This document shows positions 1-8,130 of a stretch of 64,000 bases of DNA, piece by piece; the stretch's first letter is position 1; each line of letters begins with the position of its first letter. A program made the translations under genes and the position numbers. The DNA comes from Marinobacter daepoensis DSM 16072 (lineage in GTDB: Bacteria > Pseudomonadota > Gammaproteobacteria > Pseudomonadales > Oleiphilaceae): NCBI RefSeq assembly GCF_000421165.1, contig NZ_ATWI01000012.1, positions 124,001 to 188,000 of the forward strand. Direction: 5' to 3'. The notes below the pieces were generated by a model. The model was not told the origin of the DNA, made no database searches, and saw nothing but the letters and a program-made list of their open reading frames with translations.

Positions 1-118
1 CGAAAAGGCACTGGCGAACAAGACAGGCGAGTTCGAGTATTCTCGTGCTGCTGCCGAGCTGGCCGAAGCAGCCGCTCAGCTGCGTACCATCCAGAAGCTG
101 CGCAAGCACCTGCGATAA
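1..118 (+). CDS. atpC: ATP synthase epsilon subunit, C-terminal end (partial)
   Basis: The frame opens at base 2 and ends with TAA at 116-118. The 38 visible residues form an alanine-rich helical hairpin ending in KLRKHLR, typical of the C-terminal helices of the F1 epsilon subunit, which regulates rotation and ATP hydrolysis. The 5' part lies outside the window. The following glmU-glmS order is the usual neighbourhood after atpC in Pseudomonas and Marinobacter relatives, which supports the call. Confidence 0.85.
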   Translation, partial: EKALANKTGEFEYSRAAAELAEAAAQLRTIQKLRKHLR

Positions 119-155
119 GCCGGGCTTGCGTCGGTCTCGGACTGGCCTGACAGTG

Positions 156-232
156 AACCGCATCCTCAGGTGGAGGGTCCGGTGTTCCGGAAACGGAGCA
201 GCGGCAATTTCACCGGGACGCGGTTTTTTTTA
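156..232 (+). terminator. Probable terminator after the atp operon
   Basis: Nested complementary arms AACCGC (156-161) with GCGGTT (220-225), and CCGGTG (179-184) with CACCGG (211-216), are followed by a run of nine T. It sits between atpC and glmU, where the ATP synthase operon should end. Confidence 0.5.
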
Positions 233-266
233 TTTATGGACATCTGAATACCGGAGCTGATTGCCC

Positions 267-1634
267 ATGAGTCCGTTACACGTTGTGATCCTGGCGGCTG
301 GCCAGGGTTCCCGTATGAAATCTGCCCTGCCCAAGGTCCTGCACCCGGTGGCGGGAAAAGCCATGCTGCATCATGTCATTGACACTGCCAGGCAGCTGGG
401 CGCGGAGAAAATTCACACGGTGATCGGCCATGGAGCAGAGCAGGTCCGGGCGTCTCTGGATGACCCCGATGTCCATTGGGTGTTGCAGACGGAACAGCTT
501 GGTACCGGTCATGCGGTTGCTCAGGCCCTGCCGGAATTGCCGGACAATGCGCGGGTGCTGGTGCTCTACGGGGATGTGCCGTTGACCCGAACCGATACGC
601 TGGAAACCATGGTCCGTGATCTCGACGAGCACACCCTGGCCCTGTTGACCGTGAATATGGACAACCCTCACGGCTATGGCCGCATTGTCCGTAATGCCGA
701 TGGGCTGGTGCAGGCGATTGTGGAGCAAAAAGATGCCAACGCCGCGCAGCAGGCCATCACGGAAGTGAATACCGGAATTCTGGCGGTGTCTGCTCGTCAT
801 CTGAAGAGCTGGCTGCCAACGCTGTCGAACAGCAATGCCCAGGGCGAATACTATCTGACCGATATCATTGCTATGGCGGTGGATAACGGGCTGTCGGTGG
901 CAGTCTCCCAGCCGGGCAATCCGTTTGAGGTTCAGGGGGTGAACAACCGGGTCCAGCTGGCCGAGCTTGAACGCTGGTACCAGCGCCAGCAGGCGGAGCG
1001 CCTGATGACCGAAGGTGCTACGCTGGCCGATCCCTCACGCGTGGACGTACGGGGTGAGCTGACCATTGGCAACGATTTGTGGATTGATGTGAATGCCGTA
1101 TTTGAGGGCACGGTCAGTCTGGGCAACCGCGTAGTGATCGGGCCGAACTGTGTCATCAAGGATGCCACGATTGCCGACGGCGCCGAAATCAAGGCCAACA
1201 GTGTGATTGAGGGGGCCTCGGTGGGAGCCAACGCCCAGATCGGCCCGTTTGCGCGCCTGCGCCCGGGGACCGAACTGGCGGCCAATACCAAAGTGGGCAA
1301 CTTTGTCGAAACCAAGAAAGCGGTGGTGGGTGAGGGCAGTAAGATCAACCACCTGAGTTACGTGGGTGATGCCTCTCTGGGCCGTAACGTGAATGTGGGT
1401 GCAGGAACCATCACCTGCAATTATGATGGTGTGAACAAGTATCAGACGGTGCTTGGCGATGGCGTTTTTGTTGGCTCAAACACCTCGCTGGTCGCCCCGG
1501 TAACCGTGGCGGAGCAAGCCACCATTGGCGCCGGCTCTACCATCACCCGGGACGTGGCCGGGAACGAATTGGCTGTTGCCCGTGGCAAGCAGCGCAACAT
1601 TGAAGGCTGGCAACGGCCGCAGAAGTCCAGTTAA
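267..1634 (+). CDS. glmU: Bifunctional GlmU: N-acetyltransferase / GlcNAc-1-P uridyltransferase
   Basis: Makes UDP-N-acetylglucosamine, the precursor of peptidoglycan and LPS, by acetylating glucosamine-1-phosphate and then coupling it to UTP in the cytoplasm. The N-terminal pyrophosphorylase domain shows AAGQGSRM near residue 10. From about residue 250 a left-handed beta-helix of hexapeptide repeats follows, with the conserved [16 protein letters not shown] and NYDGVNK segments of the acetyltransferase site. The length of 455 aa is normal. ATG 267 is preferred over TTG 261 because GGAG at 253-256 is better spaced from it. It is followed 29 bp later by glmS, which makes the upstream intermediate of the same pathway. 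Confidence 0.97.
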   Translation: MSPLHVVILAAGQGSRMKSALPKVLHPVAGKAMLHHVIDTARQLGAEKIHTVIGHGAEQVRASLDDPDVHWVLQTEQLGTGHAVAQALPELPDNARVLVLYGDVPLTRTDTLETMVRDLDEHTLALLTVNMDNPHGYGRIVRNADGLVQAIVEQKDANAAQQAITEVNTGILAVSARHLKSWLPTLSNSNAQGEYYLTDIIAMAVDNGLSVAVSQPGNPFEVQGVNNRVQLAELERWYQRQQAERLMTEGATLADPSRVDVRGELTIGNDLWIDVNAVFEGTVSLGNRVVIGPNCVIKDATIADGAEIKANSVIEGASVGANAQIGPFARLRPGTELAANTKVGNFVETKKAVVGEGSKINHLSYVGDASLGRNVNVGAGTITCNYDGVNKYQTVLGDGVFVGSNTSLVAPVTVAEQATIGAGSTITRDVAGNELAVARGKQRNIEGWQRPQKSS

Positions 1635-1663
1635 TTACGGATCAACTAACAGGTGACAACAGC

Positions 1664-3496
1664 ATGTGTGGGATTGTAGGAGCGGTTTCCGAACGGGATG
1701 TCCAGGGTATTCTGCTGGAGGGCCTGCGTCGTCTTGAGTACCGGGGATACGACTCTGCCGGTATGGCCGTGATCAATCGGGAATCACAGGTTAAGCGTGC
1801 CCGGGAAGTGGGTAAAGTTGCAGCCCTGGCTGACGCGATTGGCTCCAGTCCTCTGGAAGGTGCGCTGGGTATTGCCCACACCCGTTGGGCCACCCATGGC
1901 GAGCCGTCTCAGGTGAACGCCCACCCGCACATGTCCGGGGATCGCCTGGCCATCGTCCACAATGGCATCATCGAGAACTATCAGGAACTGAGAGATGAGC
2001 TGAAAGCCGAAGGTTTTGTGTTCACCTCCCAGACCGACACCGAAGTGGTGGCTCACCTGATTGAAAAGCACTACCGCCAACAGGGCAAGCTTTATGACGC
2101 GGTTAAAGCCGCCATTCAGCGCCTGCGTGGCGCCTATGCCCTGGCCGTCGTACACGCCGATGAGCCCGACCATCTGGTGGTCTGTCGGGAAGGCAGTCCC
2201 CTGGTTGTGGGCGTGGGAATTGGCGAGAACTTTATCGCCTCTGACCAGTTGGCCCTGTTGCCGGTGACCGACCGCTTCATGTTCCTTGAGGAGGGCGACA
2301 TCGCCGATATCCGTAAGGATCGTGTTGAGATCTGTGACCGTGAGGGGCAGCGGGTAGAGCGTGCGGTCACGCGCTTCGAACACGGCGCGGATTCAGCGGA
2401 CAAAGGCGAATACCGCCATTTCATGCTCAAGGAAATCTACGAGCAGCCGAAAGTGATCAAGGCCACCATGGAAGGCCGGATTACCGACAGCCGGATTCTG
2501 GAACAGGCTCTGGGAACCGACGCGGCTAACCTTCTGGACAACGTCAGACACGTTCAGATCATTGCCTGTGGCACCTCTTACCACGCCGGAATGGTCGCCC
2601 GATACTGGATTGAAGATCTTGCGGGGGTGCCGTGCTCGGTTGAGGTCGCCTCTGAGTTCCGCTACCGAAAGCACGTCATTCAGCCGGACACCCTGTTCCT
2701 GTGCATTTCCCAGTCAGGCGAGACGGCGGATACCCTGGCGGCTCTGCGTCAGGCCAAAAAAGCCGGTTTCCGTGCGGCCCTGGCCATCTGCAACGTGCCG
2801 GGCAGTTCCCTGGTGCGGGAGTCTGATCTGGTGATCATGACCCAGGCCGGCCCGGAGATCGGTGTTGCTTCCACCAAGGCCTTCACCACCCAATTGACGG
2901 CCTTGCTGATCTTCACCGTTGCCCTGGCCCGCCACAATGGCCTGAGTGAAGACAAAGAAGCAGAGATCGTTGCCGCCATTCATCAGTTGCCCAAGCAGGT
3001 GAGTGACGTCCTCGCCCTGGATGCCGACATTGAAGAGATGTCCAAGGCGTTTATGGACAAGAACCACAGCCTGTTCCTGGGCCGTGGTTCCCAGTTCCCG
3101 GTGGCGATGGAAGGGGCGCTCAAGCTCAAGGAAATTTCCTACATCCACGCCGAGGCCTATCCCGCCGGCGAGCTCAAGCACGGTCCGTTGGCTCTGGTGG
3201 ACAGTGAAATGCCTGTGGTGACGGTGGCCCCGAACAACGACCTGTTGGAAAAGCTCAAATCCAACCTGGAAGAAGTGCGTGCCCGGGGAGGCGAGTTGTT
3301 CGTGTTTGCCGATAAGGCGGCTGATGTAAAAGCGGAGGAAGGGCTCCATGTCATGCAGATCCCGTCCGTGCACGAAATCACCGCGCCTATTGTCTACACC
3401 GTGCCACTGCAGTTGTTGTCATACCATGTGGCGGTTCTGAAAGGCACGGATGTAGATCAGCCGCGGAACCTGGCGAAGAGTGTGACGGTGGAGTAA
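1664..3496 (+). CDS. glmS: Glutamine-fructose-6-phosphate aminotransferase (isomerizing)
   Basis: Converts fructose-6-phosphate and glutamine to glucosamine-6-phosphate, the entry step of amino sugar synthesis. The protein starts MCGIVGAV, so Cys2 (Cys1 after Met removal) is the N-terminal nucleophile of the class II glutaminase domain. Two SIS sugar-isomerase domains follow (about residues 290-430 and 460-600), with CGTSYHAG and SQSGETADT in the first. It ends in [13 protein letters not shown], the canonical C-terminus. The length of 610 aa is typical. Likely co-transcribed with glmU. Confidence 0.97.
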   Translation: MCGIVGAVSERDVQGILLEGLRRLEYRGYDSAGMAVINRESQVKRAREVGKVAALADAIGSSPLEGALGIAHTRWATHGEPSQVNAHPHMSGDRLAIVHNGIIENYQELRDELKAEGFVFTSQTDTEVVAHLIEKHYRQQGKLYDAVKAAIQRLRGAYALAVVHADEPDHLVVCREGSPLVVGVGIGENFIASDQLALLPVTDRFMFLEEGDIADIRKDRVEICDREGQRVERAVTRFEHGADSADKGEYRHFMLKEIYEQPKVIKATMEGRITDSRILEQALGTDAANLLDNVRHVQIIACGTSYHAGMVARYWIEDLAGVPCSVEVASEFRYRKHVIQPDTLFLCISQSGETADTLAALRQAKKAGFRAALAICNVPGSSLVRESDLVIMTQAGPEIGVASTKAFTTQLTALLIFTVALARHNGLSEDKEAEIVAAIHQLPKQVSDVLALDADIEEMSKAFMDKNHSLFLGRGSQFPVAMEGALKLKEISYIHAEAYPAGELKHGPLALVDSEMPVVTVAPNNDLLEKLKSNLEEVRARGGELFVFADKAADVKAEEGLHVMQIPSVHEITAPIVYTVPLQLLSYHVAVLKGTDVDQPRNLAKSVTVE

Positions 3497-3590
3497 TTCG
3501 TCTTATCTGAAGCCAAAAAGAAGCCCTGATGCCGCAGTTACTCACGAGCAAGAGCCGGGAAAAATTCAGTACCAGGGAGGTTGATCGCCG

Positions 3591-5534
3591 ATGCACGAAT
3601 TTACTGCCGAAGAGTTGCTGGACCAGCTGCAACTAGTGGACGAGTGCCCTCGTATTGAAGCTAAAAAGGGTAGCGATATCGGTGGTTCCGTGATGCAGAC
3701 GGTCTGTGCGTATGCCAATGAACCGGGTCTAGGTGGCGGTTATTTGCTGCTCGGTGTTTCGGAGCCGGACGATGAGCATGAGCAGTTTTATGTTTCGGGT
3801 ATTAACAATGTTGATCAGATACTAGGACAGCTGCAAACCAACTGTCGAGAACAGTTTGAGCAGAGTATCCCGGTTTCGGCAGAAACCGTGCAGCTACAGG
3901 GTAAGACCGTGATTCTGGTGTTTGTCCCGGAGCTTGAGCCGGTTGCGAAGCCCTGTGCTTTCAAAGGTAAATTCGATAAGAAAAACAAACGCAAAACTGG
4001 TGTCTGGCGTCGTGGCCTGAACGGCGATTATGAGTGCACCCAGGCTGAGCTGGAACCCCTGCTGTTGGCCAAGAGTGGTTTGGGGTTTGAGCAGGTCGTA
4101 TTGCCGGGTGCGGAATGGGATGACCTCGATCCGGATGTCATTGCCCTGTATCGCCAGTTACGGGCACGAGTGCGCCCTCATGCCGAGGAGCTGCAGGTCA
4201 GTGATCAGGAGATGTTGCGCGCACTGAATCTGGCTAAAAAGCACAACGGTGAATGGCTGCCAAATGTCGCCGGATTATTGCTGATGGGCAAGCCACTAGC
4301 GTTGCGGCGTTTGTTGCCCTCGGTGCGTGTGGACTATGTGCGTATCAGTGGCATCCAGTGGGTTGAAGACCCTGAGCAGCGTTTCCAAACCACGCTGGAT
4401 TTACGTGAACCACTATTACGCCTGATCCCAAAACTCGAAGCCACGATTCTGGATGATTTGCCAAAGCACTTTCGTTTAGATGAAGGCAGTACCCAGCGTA
4501 GTGATCAACCGCTGTTGCCGCAAAAAGTGGTGCGGGAAGCGGTAGTGAATGCCCTGATGCATCGGGATTACCAAGTGCAGCAGCCGATTCTGGTGGTGCG
4601 ATACAGTAATCGCATTGATATTCGTAATGCGGGTTATTCGCTGAAGCCGGAAGCTATGCTGGGCGAAATGGGGTCTAAACTACGTAACCCGGTATTGGCT
4701 GCAGTGTTGTATGACCTGAACTTTGCTGAAACTAAAGGATCGGGTATCCGTACCATGCGTTCTTTGTTGCAGCAGGTCGGCTTAGCTGCTCCGGTGTTTT
4801 CAAGCCATGTGATAGCCAACGAATTTCAGGCAACCTATCTGCTGCACCAGCTATTGGGTGAAGACCAGCTTGCATGGTTGAGCCAGTTCAAATACCTGCA
4901 GTTAACCAACGATGAGGCCAGGGCCCTGATTCTGGCGAAGGAGACAGGTGCGGTTGATAATGCTGGCCTGCGTGCAGTGACCGGGCTGGATACCTTATCG
5001 GCCAGTCAGGTGTTGGGACGTTTGCACCATCAGCATGGTTTGTTGGTAAAAGGCGGAGCAGGCCCCGCAACCTACTATCAGCTAGCCGACCGGTCATTGG
5101 ACTCAGGTGAATTACCTTTATTTGGAAGCCAGGAAGCGGCAAATACGAGTGACTTGGGAGCAAATACGGGTGACCTCGGTGCAAATGAGGGTGACCTCGG
5201 TGCAAATGAGGGTGACCTGCCCGGTGCTTTGGCTCTTCGAATAAAGGAACTCACCCCAAAAACACGCAAGGATAAACTTTGGCCGGTGGTTCTGTGGCTG
5301 TGTGCGCTACGACCCTATAAAGCAGAACAATTGGCCAGTCTGCTGGGTGGACGTTCAGTCAAGTCGCTCAAAAGTACTCATCTGAACGTTCTGCGTGAGC
5401 GAGAAAAGATGCTGGCTTATCTCTTCGCTGAAGTGGTGAATCATCCGGATCAGGCGTACCAAACTACAGAAAAAGGTATCCAGTGGTTGCGAGAGCAAGG
5501 CATTGATCCAAATTGGGAAAACTCAAATAGATAA
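3591..5534 (+). CDS. AlbA_2/Schlafen-type ATP-binding protein (RecG-like C-terminal ATPase fold)
   Basis: A 647-aa protein. An N-terminal AlbA_2-like domain (about residues 15-130, with RIEAKKG and GGGYLLLGVSE) precedes a GHKL-like region with REAVVNALMHRDY near residue 313, the pattern of proteins annotated as ATP-binding protein or putative DNA-binding domain family. Such proteins often occur in defence islands and act as regulators or effectors, but the role here is unknown. The C-terminal third has a low-complexity tandem repeat and then a winged-helix-like tail. It reads as more AT-rich than glmS and lies against a decayed gene, suggesting later insertion between glmS and the phosphorus genes. 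Confidence 0.75.
   Translation: MHEFTAEELLDQLQLVDECPRIEAKKGSDIGGSVMQTVCAYANEPGLGGGYLLLGVSEPDDEHEQFYVSGINNVDQILGQLQTNCREQFEQSIPVSAETVQLQGKTVILVFVPELEPVAKPCAFKGKFDKKNKRKTGVWRRGLNGDYECTQAELEPLLLAKSGLGFEQVVLPGAEWDDLDPDVIALYRQLRARVRPHAEELQVSDQEMLRALNLAKKHNGEWLPNVAGLLLMGKPLALRRLLPSVRVDYVRISGIQWVEDPEQRFQTTLDLREPLLRLIPKLEATILDDLPKHFRLDEGSTQRSDQPLLPQKVVREAVVNALMHRDYQVQQPILVVRYSNRIDIRNAGYSLKPEAMLGEMGSKLRNPVLAAVLYDLNFAETKGSGIRTMRSLLQQVGLAAPVFSSHVIANEFQATYLLHQLLGEDQLAWLSQFKYLQLTNDEARALILAKETGAVDNAGLRAVTGLDTLSASQVLGRLHHQHGLLVKGGAGPATYYQLADRSLDSGELPLFGSQEAANTSDLGANTGDLGANEGDLGANEGDLPGALALRIKELTPKTRKDKLWPVVLWLCALRPYKAEQLASLLGGRSVKSLKSTHLNVLREREKMLAYLFAEVVNHPDQAYQTTEKGIQWLREQGIDPNWENSNR
5139..5222 (+). repeat. 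Four 21-bp tandem repeats inside the AlbA_2 gene
   Basis: Four units begin at 5139, 5160, 5181 and 5202, each starting GCAAAT and encoding a seven-residue unit of the type ANEGDLG. Units 2-4 are almost identical while unit 1 has diverged. The period is a multiple of three, so copy-number change would lengthen or shorten a linker without breaking the frame. Confidence 0.9.
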
Positions 5535-5633
5535 TGATATTTTCTCTGAACGACTGATGAAGATGAGTCTCAACTGGTAATGCGGGAGCTGGGTGACATA
5601 GGCTGCGCTACCGCCTTTCGCCAGATCCTCTAG

Positions 5634-6359
5634 CTTAACGATGGCCTGAGCAACCCCGAACACTACTACATTCACGTCATCGGTAAGGCCAAGAATCAGG
5701 AACCCTGCACTGGCGGCAGCTGTGCCGGCTTCGATTACCTGGGCTCTGATGTGGGTGTATCCGCACCCTTGGATACCCGGCCACGTTACATCGCTCCCAT
5801 CCTCACCCCACACTATGATGAGGAACAGCACTGGCTGGCTTACCGCGAGTACCGCCGCCTGCTCAAGGCCGGCGAAGACCCGGACAACGCCACGCCGGTC
5901 ATCGGCTCCAGCGATGACCTGATCGAGGTGCTGTACTCCCTGATCGGCCCCGAGTTCGACCGCCTCACCCCCATCGACGGCGGCCAGGACCTGATCCTCG
6001 CCATCGGCGAACACGAGACCCGTATTGAGGTGGGTGAAGACAATACTTTGCGCTTCAATAATATCGAACATCTGGCGGGTCTCGACCCGGAGGATTTCCT
6101 GTCGATGCGGCTGTATCTGAACCAGGATGCGGGGAATGTGCTTTGGGAGTATGCATTTGAGCATCTGGTGCTGGGCACACAATTGGCAGGATACGATCCG
6201 TCGACCGGCGAGACTCTGTACATTAGCGCTGACGCCCCGAGGGTGCCACTGGAGGCCATTTTGATTGGCTATGCTGGTCGTGAGAACAAGGAGCCTGTGC
6301 GAGTTCGCTGGTGGAGCGAGTTTGACCAACACAGTCGATATCGATATCGATATCGATAA
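5634..6359 (+). pseudogene. 5'-truncated gene remnant of unknown function
   Basis: An open frame runs from just after a TAG at 5631 to TAA at 6357-6359. It encodes protein-like sequence (NPEHYYIHVIGKAKNQEPC, then GFDYLGSDVG and HWLAYREYRRLLKAGEDPD) but has no convincing start or ribosome site. The first in-frame ATG (5751) lies inside this sequence. I read it as the C-terminal part of a gene whose 5' end was lost, possibly when the neighbouring AlbA_2 gene arrived. The long antisense ORF has the composition of a shadow. I do not recognise the family. Confidence 0.5.
6335..6358 (+). repeat. (TCGATA)4 microsatellite
   Basis: Four perfect copies of TCGATA lie at the end of the remnant frame. 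In the next frame they encode alternating Asp-Ile and the reading continues to 6588, so a change in the repeat tract may have shifted the frame. Confidence 0.85.
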
Positions 6360-6525
6360 CGAATACGGGATTTTTACCAACGAACTGACCATGCCGCCCA
6401 ATCGCGGGGCGGTATCAACAGTCTCTGTCCAGTTGTTGGATTCCTCCGGCCGTGCCCAGCGGCAGGTTAACGCATGGCCAGGCGGCCATGCTCACCGTCT
6501 CAATGTGCCGCCTCCGGTATATCGG
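6360..6525. other. Intergenic debris before the PhoX-like gene
   Basis: Frame 1 (via 6265-6588) stays open here and encodes plausible protein (NEYGIFTNELTMPPN), consistent with the frameshifted continuation of the truncated gene to the left. Nothing else is recognisable. Confidence 0.3.
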
Positions 6526-7935
6526 TCACCGAAAGGCTTCGGGCAGGGTCAATTCATAGGTGCGGCCCAGTTTCATAAGTCCCGTTAAGCCGGAAGGAGC
6601 CCTCTGTGAGCTGAAATACAGCCGCGAGCCGTCCGGAGTGAAGGCTGGTCCGGTCAGTTCACTGCCGCCACCGGGTACCTGCAGTAATATTTTGGCCGGC
6701 TGGTTCGGCACCATCACCATTAATCGCATGGCATCGCCGTCTTCGGCCACCACTACGTCGCCGGCGGGGCTGACCACCAGATTATCCACGTCGTCGAAGC
6801 CAGCTTCGCCAGACCCTTCCAGCTGGGCGTTGTCGAACACCACCTCGATCAGGTCGTTGTCTACGTCCAGGGCGTAGACCCGGTTATCTCGTTTGCAGGC
6901 GAAGAAAACCACGGCCCGCAGCGGGTGCTCGTAACCCGACACAGTCTGTTGGGCACCTTCGGGCCAGAACTGAATCCAGATACCTTCGCCGCCCTTGAAT
7001 TGCGTACCGGGCGCGCCTTTGCCGGTGCTGTTCTGGATGTCGTTCCGGACCTGACTTTGGGGCCGGTCCGGAGACTGGACATCCACCCAACTTACCCGGT
7101 GAATTTCCCGCGCGGCTTCCAGGTCCTCCATGTAGGCGCCGTTTTCGTAACCGCTCACTTCGAGTACCTGCAAGCGGCCGTTGGCCAGATCAAGACCGTC
7201 GGCTCCATTAATGGCACTGGTTCGACCTGTGGAAACAAATCGATACAGGCGGCCGTCGCCCTCGTCCTCGGTCATGAACACCGACGCGGTCTCCATATCG
7301 ACGGCGGCAGCCTCGTGCTTGAACAAACCGAGCGCCGGGTACGACTGGGCCTGCTGCGGTGTACCCAGAGGGTCACATTCGTAGACCTTGCCGTCGAAGA
7401 TCTCTTCGCAGGACAGCCAGGTGCCCCAGGGGGTGGCACCGCCGGCACAGTTAATCCGCGTATTTTTCAGGATCGGATAGGCATCCACGATCTCTCCATC
7501 GGCGCCGAAGCGAAGCGCGCCAACCCCGCCGGGCAGGAATTCACTGTTGGACACGTAAACCCAGCCGCCATCACCCACCGGGAATACCGCGCCACCATCG
7601 GGCAATGGATGCCACAGGTACCCGAATGCGTGGGACACTGGCTTGCGCCCTGCTGTGGCGACCAAACGTAAGGAAAACCCTGCCGGAATCAGAATGCCAT
7701 CGACCCCGGAATCTACCAGTGGGCCAATGTCAGCCAACGGGCCTGCCTCGAGCGGCAGCTCCCGCGCCTCGGGAACCGGCTCAGGGGGAGAAATCGGGTC
7801 TGGCTTGTTGGGCTTTTCATTGCCGCTACCGCCCGTCAGCGAAGGGCTGGACGACCCGCCACCACAGGCCGAAAGTGCCGCTGCACTGCCGCCCAGGAAC
7901 ATCAACTGGATCATTTGTCTGCGAGAAAGAGCCAT
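6526..7935 (-). CDS. PhoX-like (DUF839) alkaline phosphatase family lipoprotein
   Basis: A 469-aa protein whose N-terminus combines a twin-arginine-like start (SRRQMIQLMFLGG) with a lipobox LSAC giving Cys24, so it is probably exported and lipidated. A Gly/Ser/Pro linker follows. The body matches the DUF839/PhoX beta-propeller type: GYLWHPLPDGGAVF, NCAGGATPWGTWLSCEE, KHEAAAVDM and VAEDGDA. PhoX enzymes are calcium/iron-dependent phosphomonoesterases used in phosphate starvation; this protein could also be an inactive relative. It is first in a block of organic-phosphorus genes on the minus strand. It lacks the palindrome seen upstream of its neighbours. Confidence 0.8.
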   Translation of the reverse strand: MALSRRQMIQLMFLGGSAAALSACGGGSSSPSLTGGSGNEKPNKPDPISPPEPVPEARELPLEAGPLADIGPLVDSGVDGILIPAGFSLRLVATAGRKPVSHAFGYLWHPLPDGGAVFPVGDGGWVYVSNSEFLPGGVGALRFGADGEIVDAYPILKNTRINCAGGATPWGTWLSCEEIFDGKVYECDPLGTPQQAQSYPALGLFKHEAAAVDMETASVFMTEDEGDGRLYRFVSTGRTSAINGADGLDLANGRLQVLEVSGYENGAYMEDLEAAREIHRVSWVDVQSPDRPQSQVRNDIQNSTGKGAPGTQFKGGEGIWIQFWPEGAQQTVSGYEHPLRAVVFFACKRDNRVYALDVDNDLIEVVFDNAQLEGSGEAGFDDVDNLVVSPAGDVVVAEDGDAMRLMVMVPNQPAKILLQVPGGGSELTGPAFTPDGSRLYFSSQRAPSGLTGLMKLGRTYELTLPEAFR

Positions 7936-8035
7936 GGCGTGTACTACCTCATCTTTAAAATCCTAAACATTAGTAGGGCAAGATGATGTTCTGGTGACAC
8001 GGCTCTGGCTGTTGTTTCTTGAGTCGCATAACAGA

Positions 8036-8069
8036 AAGCCCCTTGCCTGTCTGAACGGGCAAGGGGCTT
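8036..8069 (-). terminator. Hairpin terminator after the metallophosphatase gene
   Basis: AAGCCCCTTGCC (8036-8047) pairs perfectly with GGCAAGGGGCTT (8058-8069). It lies about 60 bp downstream of the minus-strand gene ending at 8131; read on the minus strand it is followed by a short T-rich stretch. Confidence 0.7.
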
Positions 8070-8130
8070 ATCTGAACTCAGGTATCAGACCAGAGCGCCG
8101 GGAAAGGCGTCTGGCCTGGTTGGCTCTGCC

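Noticed and set aside
5523..6401. 292-aa minus-strand ORF opposite the truncated gene
   Set aside because: Its composition is that of an antisense shadow and it lacks a ribosome site; the plus-strand frame reads as natural protein.
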